Source: Betaproteobacteria bacterium
GTDB taxonomy: Bacteria > Pseudomonadota > Gammaproteobacteria > Burkholderiales > Rhodocyclaceae
DNA length: 64,000 bases
Direction: 5' to 3'
Assembly: GCA_016705475.1 (NCBI GenBank)
Contig: JADIYD010000006.1
Coordinates: 310,001 to 374,000, forward strand
Below are positions 8,689 through 17,014 of the stretch, piece by piece; position 1 is the first letter of the stretch, and each line of letters opens with the position of its first letter. The translations under genes and the position numbers were made by a program. The notes beneath the pieces were generated by a model that worked only from the letters and a program-made list of their open reading frames with translations, ran no database searches and had not been told where the DNA came from.

Positions 8689-9281
8689 ATGAGTCCTGTC
8701 GTCCCCCTGAAACAGCCGAAACCCAAGAAAATTCCTGATCTTCTGCAACTGCGGATCGAACTGGCCTGGATCAAACCAAAGATCTGGCGCCGCATCGTCG
8801 TGCCGGAATCGATCACCCTAGGCAATCTGCACCATGTGCTTCAAAGGGCCTTCAACTGGGGCGATTATCACCTGCATGAATTCGACATCGATGGCGAACG
8901 CTTTGGCATTCCTGACCCCGAGTTTGACTGGGAGCCGGTTCGGTCAGAGAAGCGGATTCAGTTGAAGTCGGCCTTGAGAGGCCTGACCTCATTCAAGTAC
9001 ATCTACGACTTTGGCGACCACTGGGAACACCGGATCAAGGTCGAGAAGAAATTGCTCGGCGATCCTGAGCTATCTCGCTGCGCCCTGTTTCTCGGCGGGC
9101 CAATGTGGCGCCCCCCGAAGACGTCGGCGGCGCGCCAGGCTACGAGGGCTTCGTCGCCGCCATGGCAGATCCCAACCATCCAGAGCATCAAGAAATGCGC
9201 GAGTGGTATGGCGATTCATTCAACCCCACTCATTTCGACGACATCGCCCTGAGCCTCGCCCTCCAAGACCTCAAAATCTAA
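8689..9281 (+). pseudogene. Passenger gene: pRiA4b ORF-3-like protein, frameshifted
   Basis: The start is ATG 8689, one base after the tnpC stop. The protein matches the plasmid pRiA4b ORF-3 family: LLQLRIELAWIKPKIWRRI, then the FDWEPV and YDFGDHWEHRI motifs. A G seems to be missing near 9098 (ggcgggcc); restoring it gives a C-terminus ending in LALQDLKI and a stop at 9279-9281, just inside the IS end. The function of this family is unknown. It appears to travel within this IS. Confidence 0.8.
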
Positions 9282-9311
9282 CGGTCAAGACGGCCTTGGA
9301 ACGACGCTAAC

Positions 9312-9319
9312 ACTCGAAC
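9312..9319 (+). repeat. 8-bp target-site duplication of IS66, right copy
   Basis: ACTCGAAC is identical to 6259-6266 and follows directly after the last base of the IS66 right inverted repeat. Confidence 0.95.
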
Positions 9320-10580
9320 CGCTACCAGCAAAAAAATCAAGAACCAAGTCATTGCCTGTTGAGCCTAGTTGGATAACACGCTGAAGCAGTCTGGTTGGCT
9401 TTGGGTTCGGAAATGGAGAGCGTGTGCCACCAAAAAGTTCTGCAAGTTGCTTCGTTCCTTCGTCAGTGTGGCCGACTTGATCGAAGGTCCAGATCGTTTG
9501 TGGAGGTATTGAATCTCTCACCTCAGAACGAAACCGCTTCAAGCGAGGTTTGCTATCCCCTGACTCTCCGAACCAAATCCGGGAGTCCGCAATAAGCACT
9601 GCTATCTTTTCTTTGTTGAAGCGCCAACTACTTCCCTCTGGTGGCCAATACTCTTGACCCTTCGGTCCATAAATTGGAAAGATCGCGTAATCACGCACTT
9701 CTGTTCGTAGTAGGTTATCTGAAGCCCAAGCGCCTCGCGGGTCATCATCTGGGTTCTTATAAGTAGCCTCTTGAGCATCGCTGCGAGGAAGCCCTCTAAT
9801 TTGAGCCTCTTCACTCTTCCTGTAGCAGATTAAGAAGTCGTGCGACTCCGAAAAGTCTTTGGAGTCCGCTTTCGTGCTGTATTTCTTTTGCCAGATCACA
9901 CTAGCCACGAAGTTTTCAGGTCCAAATATTTCGTCTAAAGCACTCCGTAGATTGGTAACTTCATGATCGTCAATGCTGACGAAAATAAAGCCGTCATCAC
10001 GCAGCAAGTCCCGTGCGAGCTTCAACCGAGGGAAGATCATATTCAACCAGTCGGTGTGGAACCGTCCGCTGGACTCGGTATTGCTACTAATTTTCCCCTC
10101 GCTACCTAGCTGGCCTGTGATCTCTAGGTAATTTTTTACGTTGTCGTGGAAGTTGTCTGGATAAACAAAATCCTTGCCTGTGTTGTACGGGGGGTCGATA
10201 TAGATCAGCTTTACTTTTCCCGAGTAGCTCTTTTGCAGCAGCTTCAACACTTCCAGGTTGTCACCCTCGATCATCAGGTTCTGCGTCGTTTCCCAATCGA
10301 CGCTTTCCTCTGGACATGGACGTAATGTGCCAGTGCTCGGGGTCAAAGCGATCTGCCGTGCCTTTTTCTTGCCGTGCCAGTTCAAGCCATATTTCTCGTC
10401 TGCATCGGTCACGATCTGGTCACCAACCAAGGCTTTCAGCACATCGACGTTGATGGCTGGACCGCTCGTGCCTTCCGTGATCAGTTCAGGAAACAATGCT
10501 CTTAGCTGCGCCAGATTGTCGGCCAAGATGTCGGCAGATTGTGCTTCAGGACTGTTGGCTTCTATTTTTTGCATCGTCAT
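9312..10580 (-). pseudogene. Type III-like DNA adenine methyltransferase (Mod), N-terminal part
   Basis: The start is ATG at 10580. About 420 genuine residues carry the catalytic motif DPPYNTGKDF (DPPY near residues 129-132), the mid section SGRFHTDWLNMIFPRL, and the AdoMet-binding motif LDFFAGSGS at the break. The order of motif IV before motif I is that of beta-class enzymes, as in type III Mod (N6-adenine methylation). The IS66 insertion splits it here, and the rest is at 5825-6266. With a healthy partner it would both protect self DNA and specify the recognition site. Confidence 0.92.
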
Positions 10581-10584
10581 GGTT

Positions 10585-10737
10585 TTACTCTTTAGGCTGC
10601 GTGTTCAAGCGCCGGGATGTCTTTTTGATGTATTCGCGCAAAGCGGACACGGAAGTGAAGCAGAAATAACCGCGCAGGAAAACAGGCAAGGCTATGTGAC
10701 CGCCGTCACTCTGGTCAAGGATGGTCGAAACTTTCAT
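10585..10737 (-). CDS. Small ORF, DUF262-like N-terminal remnant (50 aa)
   Basis: The start ATG overlaps the stop of the DUF4391 gene (ATGA), and it ends 4 bp before mod. The first half, MKVSTILDQ...GGHIALPVFLRGY, resembles the very N-terminus of DUF262/GmrSD-type proteins, which typically read IALPEFQRGYVW. After RGY the similarity stops, and the tail (REYIKKTSRR) is unlike that family. It may be the scar of a deleted DUF262 gene joined to other coding sequence. I cannot tell whether the peptide is made or useful. Confidence 0.45.
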   Translation of the reverse strand: MKVSTILDQSDGGHIALPVFLRGYFCFTSVSALREYIKKTSRRLNTQPKE

Positions 10738-11519
10738 GCTTTCTCCGTTCTGAGCAGTCGGAGAGATTGAGTTTCTTCCCTTTCCAGTCGCTTGATTTCC
10801 GTATTCAGTTCAACTTGCCGAGCGATTTGCTTTTCCTTGGCCGCCGCAGCTTTGAGTCGAGCAATTTCCACCCTCAGTTTCTTCACTTCCTGCAGTGCCT
10901 GATGGCGTTCTACAGCATGCTCCCGAGAAGCCGAGGCAGCAAACACCCCAGTAACGAAGGCCGTTTGCAAAGCAATCAAGGTATCCATCCACCCTTCATA
11001 AAGGGCATGCAGCGAAAGGTGCGGCTGCTTGTCGAGCGCAAGGGCTTCGACAAATTGCTGTACGAGATCGGATCGTCCAGGTGAGTGCAGGTTGGCTTCC
11101 AGTACCTCGCCATCGAGCACCGTTTTTCCAGCTTCGTTTTGTGCCCAACGTTTATGCGCCAGCGAGATACTGACACCGGACAGGGAATACGCCATTAAGA
11201 AAGTTGGATAGGGAATGGCACGATGTACCAGCTCGGCGATGCGACTGGCTTTGGCGTCCGGACGAAGGTTGAGGCTAAGGACGGCGATTTCGAGGTAATC
11301 ACGCAACTCATCTTGATAGGCCGGAATGCCAACAGTCACTGGCTTCAATGCTGCCAGCCACTGAATATCGTCGATGCCGTCGGTGATGGCGCGCTTATCT
11401 GCTGCTGTTGGCATCCCCGTCTCGATCAGCATTTTCTTGGGAATACGCTGGTTGACCGTAGCACCCTCTGGAAAACCCAGCGCAGCGACGAGGCGAGACA
11501 GGTCGAAGCTCACCGTCAA
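10734..11519 (-). CDS. DUF4391 domain protein
   Basis: The 261-residue protein opens like DUF4391 members (FPEGATVNQRIPKKMLIE, then ITDGIDDIQWLAALKP) and ends in a charged coiled coil (about residues 195-255, QEVKKLRVEIARLKAAAAKEK). Its biochemical role is unknown to me. From memory, DUF4391 genes tend to lie between an SNF2-like helicase and a type III Mod/Res pair, which is the arrangement here, so a role in that defence complex is likely. It overlaps the helicase by 4 bp and the small ORF downstream by 4 bp, indicating one transcript. Confidence 0.85.
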   Translation of the reverse strand: MTVSFDLSRLVAALGFPEGATVNQRIPKKMLIETGMPTAADKRAITDGIDDIQWLAALKPVTVGIPAYQDELRDYLEIAVLSLNLRPDAKASRIAELVHRAIPYPTFLMAYSLSGVSISLAHKRWAQNEAGKTVLDGEVLEANLHSPGRSDLVQQFVEALALDKQPHLSLHALYEGWMDTLIALQTAFVTGVFAASASREHAVERHQALQEVKKLRVEIARLKAAAAKEKQIARQVELNTEIKRLEREETQSLRLLRTEKA

Positions 11520-14500
11520 TTCGCCAGCTCCGGCAGAATCACCATGTAGCCAACGACTTCAAAATCGTTGCTGCCAGCGAATTCGCCTTTCAAGGCATGG
11601 GTTCCACCCGGCGTGAACAAGCTGGCAATCGCTCTTTCTTCGCTCTTGCCAACAATCGAGCTAACAGCGGTAGCCAGCAATTGCTGAACTGACGCCATGT
11701 CTGCACCGTGCTTGGTCTGCTTGTCGAAGCGGTTAATAGCCGCCGAATCTGGGGTGTCACGTCCTAGACTGACTCGCTTGAGCCAGTCCAGGATGCGCTT
11801 GGCTTGGGTATAGGGAAGCTCGACTGATCCCGTTTCGCTGACATGAACGAGGAAGTGTGGTGCCAGCGGATAGCCTGCATCCGTGACTTTCTGCGCAGCG
11901 CTCCCTTCTGCCCTTAGACAGAAAATGACTCCCGGCGTGATGTCGGCATCCATGCTGGTGGTGACGGCGCAAGCACCCAGCGGTAAGGATTCCAGCTTGC
12001 CGGGATGTGCTTTCAGGTATTGCGCCAGGTCGATGCGGAAGTCGGTCAGCGTCAAATCGGTAATCGATACGCCGGAAGACAGGTCTTCGAGGTCGATCAC
12101 CGTGTCTTGCAGCTTGAGCAGTTGCTTGCGCCGGTATTCCAGGTCGTTCATCGGATTGCCGGACTGCTGTTCGATCAGGTTTTCTTCGCCGGTTGCAGAT
12201 ATATCGAGCAATACCATGCGACCACTCACCCGCTGTTCGAGATTGATGTACTCGTCCAGTTCCATGTTCGGCCAAAAATTCACAAGCTGAATTCGCTCGT
12301 TGGGCGAACCAATACGATCGATACGACCAAACCGCTGGATGATGCGAACCGGGTTCCAGTGAATGTCGTAGTTGATCAGCCAGTCGCAGTCCTGCAGGTT
12401 CTGACCTTCGCTGATGCAATCGGTGGCAATCAGCAAATCCAGTTCGCCTTCATGTGCCAGATCAGCGGGACGTTCCTTGGAGCGGGGTGAAAATGCGGAC
12501 AGGATGGAGGCGAGATCCTTACGAAGATGCGGAAGGCTGGTTTGATTTCTCCCTGTACCGGTGACCAACGCACTTTCGATACCTAGGTCGGCTTTAGCCC
12601 AAATGGAGAGTTGTTCGTATAGGTAAGCCGCTGTGTCAGCGAACGCCGTAAAGATGATGATTTTTTTGTTGCCTGGATTGGCTGGATGCTCGAATTTGTG
12701 AGCAATGACTTCTCGCAAAGCGATCAGCTTGGCATCCCGACTTGCATCAACCTGCTTGGCTGCTGCATACAGTGCTGCCAGGCGATTGCGGTCTTCGATC
12801 AGATCTTGTCGCCAGCGCAGCAAATCGACATCGCTTAACAGCACTTTTACCTTGCGACCGACCAACAAGCTTTCGAAGGCTGGATCGTCAATATCGACAT
12901 CGGCAATGTCCAGTTCCTCAAATTCGGGATCGTGTGCCTCTATACGCGCCAAGGTGCCTTCGACATCCTTCAGTTGCCGATGAACGGTCAGCGTAAAGGA
13001 CGACACAGCGCTTTCCATGCGTTTGAGCACATTGACGCGTAACAGGTGAATCAGGCTTTCTTCACGGTCGACCTGCCGGAAGAAGCTTTCTCCTCCGCGA
13101 ATTTGGGTGCTGTACTTGGCGTCGTAGTCTGCTTGTTTGTGCGGCAAAACGTAGCGTAGCGGTGCATAGGAAGCCAGGTTCAACCGACGAATCTCAAGGT
13201 TGATGTCTCGAATCGAACGAAATTCGCCAGCGCGATCAACATCAGGCTTGATGTTGATCGGCGGCAGTCGCTGCGGGAACGAGCCGGTCTCTGCTGTGCC
13301 GTAGTACTTCTGAATGTGCTTGCGGGACCGTGCAATCGTCAGGTGATCCAGCAATGTGAAGTAATCGAAGCCGAGCATCTCAACCAAACGGTTGGGTGTT
13401 TTCTCTTCATCGTCGAGACTCAGCCAACGATTGAACTGAGCTTGCGCTTTGCGAGTTGTGGCCTCGATGCTGGCAATGCCGTGTTCCATGAGCGCCAAGT
13501 CGTCGCCTTCTGTAGCAAAGGCAATCTGATTCCGCAGATCAGCAAGGCGGTTATTGACCGGCGTAGCTGACAACATCAACACACGGGTTTTTACACCTTC
13601 CTTGATGATCCGGCGCATCAGACGGTCGTAGCGAGACTCTCGTCCCTTGTGAGTTGCCTTGTTACGGAAGTTGTGCGATTCGTCGATGACGACCAGGTCG
13701 TAGTTACCCCAGTTCACATGAGCGAGATCGATATCTCCGGATGTGCCGCCATCCCGAGACAGATCGGTGTGATTGAGGACATCGAAGTTGAAGCGGTCGG
13801 CAGCCAGCACGTTGCGCTTGTCGTTCGCCTTGTAGATTGTCCAGTTGTCGCGCAAACGCTTGGGACATAGCACCAGGACTCGGTCATTGCGAAGCTCGTA
13901 GTACTTGATAACGGCGAGAGCCTCGAAGGTTTTTCCTAGACCCACGCTGTCGGCAATGATGCAGCCGCCGAAGCGACTCAGCTTGTCGATGGCGCCGACA
14001 ACGCCATCACGTTGGAACTTGTACAGCTTTTTCCAGACCAGCGTATTGCGAATACCTGTAGCTGATTTGACGATGCGTTCCTCATCCATCTCATCCTCGG
14101 TGTTGCTGAAGAGGTGAAAGAGAATCAGCGCGTAAAGGGTAAATGGCGGGGTGTCAGCAGCCAACGACTCCAAGGCTTCGATGAACGCTGTTTTGTTGGC
14201 TGCGTCATCTGAGAGGCTGTTCCACTGCATGTCGAACCATTGGCTCAACATTGCCGCTTCCTCTGCTGTGTCCGATGCCTGAATGAGATTCAGAGGGTTA
14301 CCTGGTGTAATACCCAAACCATCGCTCGTTAGCCCAAATGAACCCATCACAACCTGCTGCGCCGCGCCGCTTGCATCACGAACAACCGCAACGCCTTGTG
14401 GAACCTTGCCCTTGGCCAGGCGAATATCTGCCTTGGCTTTGGTCCATTCCGCACATCGCTTTGCCAACCAGCGTGACTGCAACTGATTTCTTGCAGCACG

Positions 14501-14710
14501 GTCAGCCTCATTGCCAAGTAGCCTCAGCTCCCCATCAACAGCGGGAATCACGATCTTGGTTTGCTTCAGAGTCTCCAGCTTGGACTGCAACGATGAGAAA
14601 GCAAATAACGAAAATTCCGGGGTGATCAGGTCGAGCTGGCTATCCTTTTGCAACTTGGGATCAAGGAGGTCAATGAGGCGATCAGTGCCAGAGTTTTTGA
14701 GCAAACGCAT
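11516..14710 (-). CDS. Large SNF2-type helicase with PLD-like N-terminus
   Basis: The 1064-residue protein has a PLD-like N-terminal region (GSFGLTSDGLG near residue 123, but no HKD motif). The SF2 helicase core follows: Walker A DSVGLGKT (254-261), DESH box VVIDESHNF (about 341-349), motif III LSATP (about 380), and in the second lobe ATDCISEGQNL (about 763) and QRFGRIDRIG (about 792-801). A C-terminal accessory region of about 260 residues follows. All ATPase motifs are intact. As the first long gene of the operon it may be the DNA translocase of a restriction-type system. Confidence is high for the helicase and moderate for the defence role. Confidence 0.9.
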   Translation of the reverse strand: MRLLKNSGTDRLIDLLDPKLQKDSQLDLITPEFSLFAFSSLQSKLETLKQTKIVIPAVDGELRLLGNEADRAARNQLQSRWLAKRCAEWTKAKADIRLAKGKVPQGVAVVRDASGAAQQVVMGSFGLTSDGLGITPGNPLNLIQASDTAEEAAMLSQWFDMQWNSLSDDAANKTAFIEALESLAADTPPFTLYALILFHLFSNTEDEMDEERIVKSATGIRNTLVWKKLYKFQRDGVVGAIDKLSRFGGCIIADSVGLGKTFEALAVIKYYELRNDRVLVLCPKRLRDNWTIYKANDKRNVLAADRFNFDVLNHTDLSRDGGTSGDIDLAHVNWGNYDLVVIDESHNFRNKATHKGRESRYDRLMRRIIKEGVKTRVLMLSATPVNNRLADLRNQIAFATEGDDLALMEHGIASIEATTRKAQAQFNRWLSLDDEEKTPNRLVEMLGFDYFTLLDHLTIARSRKHIQKYYGTAETGSFPQRLPPINIKPDVDRAGEFRSIRDINLEIRRLNLASYAPLRYVLPHKQADYDAKYSTQIRGGESFFRQVDREESLIHLLRVNVLKRMESAVSSFTLTVHRQLKDVEGTLARIEAHDPEFEELDIADVDIDDPAFESLLVGRKVKVLLSDVDLLRWRQDLIEDRNRLAALYAAAKQVDASRDAKLIALREVIAHKFEHPANPGNKKIIIFTAFADTAAYLYEQLSIWAKADLGIESALVTGTGRNQTSLPHLRKDLASILSAFSPRSKERPADLAHEGELDLLIATDCISEGQNLQDCDWLINYDIHWNPVRIIQRFGRIDRIGSPNERIQLVNFWPNMELDEYINLEQRVSGRMVLLDISATGEENLIEQQSGNPMNDLEYRRKQLLKLQDTVIDLEDLSSGVSITDLTLTDFRIDLAQYLKAHPGKLESLPLGACAVTTSMDADITPGVIFCLRAEGSAAQKVTDAGYPLAPHFLVHVSETGSVELPYTQAKRILDWLKRVSLGRDTPDSAAINRFDKQTKHGADMASVQQLLATAVSSIVGKSEERAIASLFTPGGTHALKGEFAGSNDFEVVGYMVILPELAN

Positions 14711-14713
14711 GGC

Positions 14714-14899
14714 CTAACGCTCCCCTGTGCTTTGTGATGATGCCGATGGCTGCAGCTTGGCCTTTTTGGCGTAATCCATGACCAGAACCTCAATCATGGA
14801 AGCCAGGGAGCGATGCTCACGACCTGCTGCTTGTCGAAGCAGGTCTTTGATCTCAGCAGTGGTCCTGATGGTCAGCGTTTCGTTCTTTTGGCGTGACAT
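14714..14899 (-). CDS. Ribbon-helix-helix regulator
   Basis: The 61-residue protein reads MSRQKNETLTIRTTAEIK, then DLLRQAAGREHRSLASMIEVLV, a ribbon-helix-helix fold with a basic lysine-rich tail. I chose ATG 14899 over an in-frame start 39 bases upstream because a GAGG ribosome site lies 8 bp before it and because the upstream stretch holds a perfect operator-like inverted repeat. It stops 3 bp before the helicase gene starts, so it probably controls its own operon. Confidence 0.75.
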   Translation of the reverse strand: MSRQKNETLTIRTTAEIKDLLRQAAGREHRSLASMIEVLVMDYAKKAKLQPSASSQSTGER

Positions 14900-14908
14900 G
14901 GCGAGCCT

Positions 14909-14929
14909 CATTGGCAATGACTGCCAATG
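14909..14929. promoter_or_regulatory. Candidate operator of the defence operon
   Basis: CATTGGCA and TGCCAATG form a perfect 8-bp inverted repeat with a 5-bp spacer, ending 10 bp before the regulator start. A further TGCCA half-site follows at 14933-14937. This fits binding of RHH dimers in tandem and autorepression, but binding is not shown. Confidence 0.55.
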
Positions 14930-14989
14930 TACTGCCATTCGATGACCGGTTCAATGCCAAGCAGTTATTTTTTGGTTGGTTGTCAGCGA

Positions 14990-15649
14990 CTAAATGCGGC
15001 TGGTTCCGAAACTGTGCACGCCGTCGCCGAAATGCTTGGTTTCGGCTTTGCAGAAGTAGCTTACGCGTTTGAAAAAGGCATTAAATGCATCCCAATCATC
15101 TCTGGTCAGCGAGTAGGTGGGATTTTTTTTCGGTATTTCGACGAGGCCACGCACATCCTCGACTGGTAACTTCAACGCGCTGGACCATGCTTCAACCATA
15201 AGATTGAAGAGATTCTTCCTGCCGATTTTGAACTTGCCGAGCTTGAAGAAAGCATCTCTGTTTAGCAGGATTGCCAAGTGGTAGTGCGGAACTCCAGAGG
15301 TGTCCCCGGTTTCTCTGCACCAGATGTGGCTGACTGCTGTGCCGTGAGCGTGTCCAGACTTCTTTTCTCGCAACAGCCTGTTGTGCTCGATTTTTGCCCG
15401 CAATGACTTGAAAAAGCGTTCCAGTGGCTTGTTGGTTTGTGCGTCGTCAATCAATTGATTGGCAGGGAATCGAAGGTCGACGCGGAATGCAAAAGTCCTC
15501 GGGTGTGTCACCAACGCAAGTCGAGCTACGTATAACGCTCGCGATAGGTATTCTTCGATCAGTGGTGCGTACTGGTGCAGTACGTCAAATCCTTCGTATG
15601 ACTCACCGAAGAACAGCGTCAGGTTGTTGTTTTCTGGATGTCGTTTCAT
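14990..15649 (-). CDS. YagK/YfjJ C-terminal domain protein (inovirus Gp2-like)
   Basis: The 219-residue protein matches the family annotated as inovirus-type Gp2 or YagK/YfjJ C-terminal domain: RVDLRFP in the first half, SGVPHYHLAILLNRDAFF around residues 118-135, and KRVSYFCKAETKHFGDG near the end. The HYH segment recalls the HUH motif of rolling-circle initiators. Such proteins are common in P4-like satellites and are thought to act in element replication. It ends 90 bp from the regulator start and is transcribed in the same direction. Confidence 0.8.
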   Translation of the reverse strand: MKRHPENNNLTLFFGESYEGFDVLHQYAPLIEEYLSRALYVARLALVTHPRTFAFRVDLRFPANQLIDDAQTNKPLERFFKSLRAKIEHNRLLREKKSGHAHGTAVSHIWCRETGDTSGVPHYHLAILLNRDAFFKLGKFKIGRKNLFNLMVEAWSSALKLPVEDVRGLVEIPKKNPTYSLTRDDWDAFNAFFKRVSYFCKAETKHFGDGVHSFGTSRI

Positions 15650-15889
15650 GAAGAATCTCAGCTATCTGATGTTTTGCTAACTATTTGTATTTATTATTAT
15701 TTATATATTACCATTGCCGAAATTTGGCGTGCTGGCGTCCCGGTGCATTCGTTTTCAGCGCATGCCGGATTTCCAGTCAGATTGATAGGCTGGTCCACTC
15801 TCGGAAAAAACTAGCTGGTGACGTCCTGTGCGTGCTTAATGGCTGCGAATCAGCTAATAATTAGCGGATTCGCAGCAGTTTTGCTGCAA
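15650..15889. other. Intergenic, AT-rich segment
   Basis: No gene is seen. Positions 15677-15714 are a long A/T run (tatttattattatttata), the most AT-rich stretch of the island. It lies just upstream of the replication-protein gene, so it could hold its promoter or a replication origin. Repeated iterons were not found. Confidence 0.4.
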
Positions 15890-17014
15890 CTACAGCGGTT
15901 TAAAGTTGAAAGGTGCGTTGCCCCTGACGATTTGGCCGTAATAATTGTCGTGGAGTAAGAGCATCACCGTGCCCTTTTTCCTACGAGAGTTGTTCAAGCC
16001 GGGCTGCCCGAGGAAATTGCTCTGGCTATTCGCATCGATCAGCTCCTGAAGGGTGGGGTTCACGAGATTCAAGCCGGGGTACCCGAGGAAATAGCTCAGC
16101 CTATTCGCATCGATCAGCTTCTGAAGGGCGGGCTCCAGCAGGTCCGCCTTCTTCAGGCGATTTGGTCCTGAAGTCAGCAAATAGCTTTTGGGTACGTAAA
16201 ATGTATTTGTCTCACGAAGGTAATCGATCAGCCAGGCATCCAGGGTCCTAGCGTTGTTCATCATTATTTCGGCTGGGCTCGGAGGGGAGAACAGACGCAA
16301 AAATTCATTGGCATACCATGAAACAATGCGTGCCGCAGATACAAGGTGCTCGTGCGAGATTTGCGTTCCTTCGCACCCTTCGAATGCGTGAAAAACCGCT
16401 GCCATACGTGCAATGTTTTCCGCCATTTTTGAAGCGTAGTCACGATTTCGAAAAAAGATCCCGCCTGCACGACAGGCGCGTTCAATCCACTCGTAAATGT
16501 GCTCCCATTCGGCTTGTGCAAGAGTGCTGAAGGTTAATTGGGTTCGCTCCGGCCGGTGTGCCTTTGACTTGAAGAGGGGAACTTGTTTATTGAACAATTC
16601 CAAGCTGCGCGCGTTAAAGCGACCAATGTTGGGGAGATCGCGCGGTCTATATTTGCGTAATCGATAACCCTGAGTTGATTCAGGGTATGAGATGAGGCAG
16701 CGCGCATTAAAACCAATTCCCTGAAACTCGTCGCCGCGATTCCTCATGGTTTTCTCAAAAACGATACTTTGGACGAGAATTGAGAGGGTGCATCGTGGAG
16801 AAGGGACCACAATTCGCTTGTTTTTGCGGTTCACAACGATTGGATCACCTCCCCATCCTTGATTGAGCAAACCAAGCTCGTCAATGATTTTGCTTTTGAA
16901 AAAGCGCTCACCTTCGGCCTCACACAGGCATGCCGAGTGTGACGACTCCTTCAGCCCTTCAATAAAGGCTATTGGCGTGGTGTTGGAATAGAGGAGTTGC
17001 AGGCGTTCCATCAT
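15890..17014 (-). CDS. DUF3987 (YfjI-like) protein, C-terminal part
   Basis: The 374-residue protein resembles the second half of DUF3987/YfjI proteins (TPIAFIEGLKESSHSACLCEAEGERFF, then ERACRAGGIFFRNRDYASKMAENIARMAAVFHA). The N-terminal half is the separate ORF at 17011-17352, which overlaps it by 4 bp. Normal family members are one chain of 500-700 residues with a coiled-coil linker where this split occurs, so an internal deletion with frameshift is likely. Two coupled subunits is the alternative. Near its C-terminus is a 25-residue tandem repeat (15993-16142). Family function is unsettled; a primase/helicase-like role in satellites has been proposed. Confidence 0.65.
   Translation of the reverse strand: MMERLQLLYSNTTPIAFIEGLKESSHSACLCEAEGERFFKSKIIDELGLLNQGWGGDPIVVNRKNKRIVVPSPRCTLSILVQSIVFEKTMRNRGDEFQGIGFNARCLISYPESTQGYRLRKYRPRDLPNIGRFNARSLELFNKQVPLFKSKAHRPERTQLTFSTLAQAEWEHIYEWIERACRAGGIFFRNRDYASKMAENIARMAAVFHAFEGCEGTQISHEHLVSAARIVSWYANEFLRLFSPPSPAEIMMNNARTLDAWLIDYLRETNTFYVPKSYLLTSGPNRLKKADLLEPALQKLIDANRLSYFLGYPGLNLVNPTLQELIDANSQSNFLGQPGLNNSRRKKGTVMLLLHDNYYGQIVRGNAPFNFKPL
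15993..16142 (-). repeat. 75-bp tandem repeat inside the DUF3987 gene
   Basis: Two units of 75 bp (15993-16067 and 16068-16142) encode LQKLIDAN...FLGYPGLN and LQELIDAN...FLGQPGLN. Differences are scattered, so the duplication is not brand new. The frame is preserved. Confidence 0.8.

Larger units (their letters stand above)
6267..9311 (+). mobile_element. IS66-family insertion sequence, 3045 bp
   Basis: The left end GTAAGCGTCGTTCCGAGGCC and the right end, read inward, GTTAGCGTCGTTCCAAGGCC are imperfect inverted repeats starting with the GTNAGCG of IS66. An exact 8-bp target duplication flanks it. It contains tnpA, tnpB and tnpC in the normal order plus a passenger gene of the pRiA4b ORF-3 family. 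It has split mod in the codons right after FAGSGS. tnpC and the passenger are frameshifted, so the copy is probably inactive as read. Confidence 0.95.
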
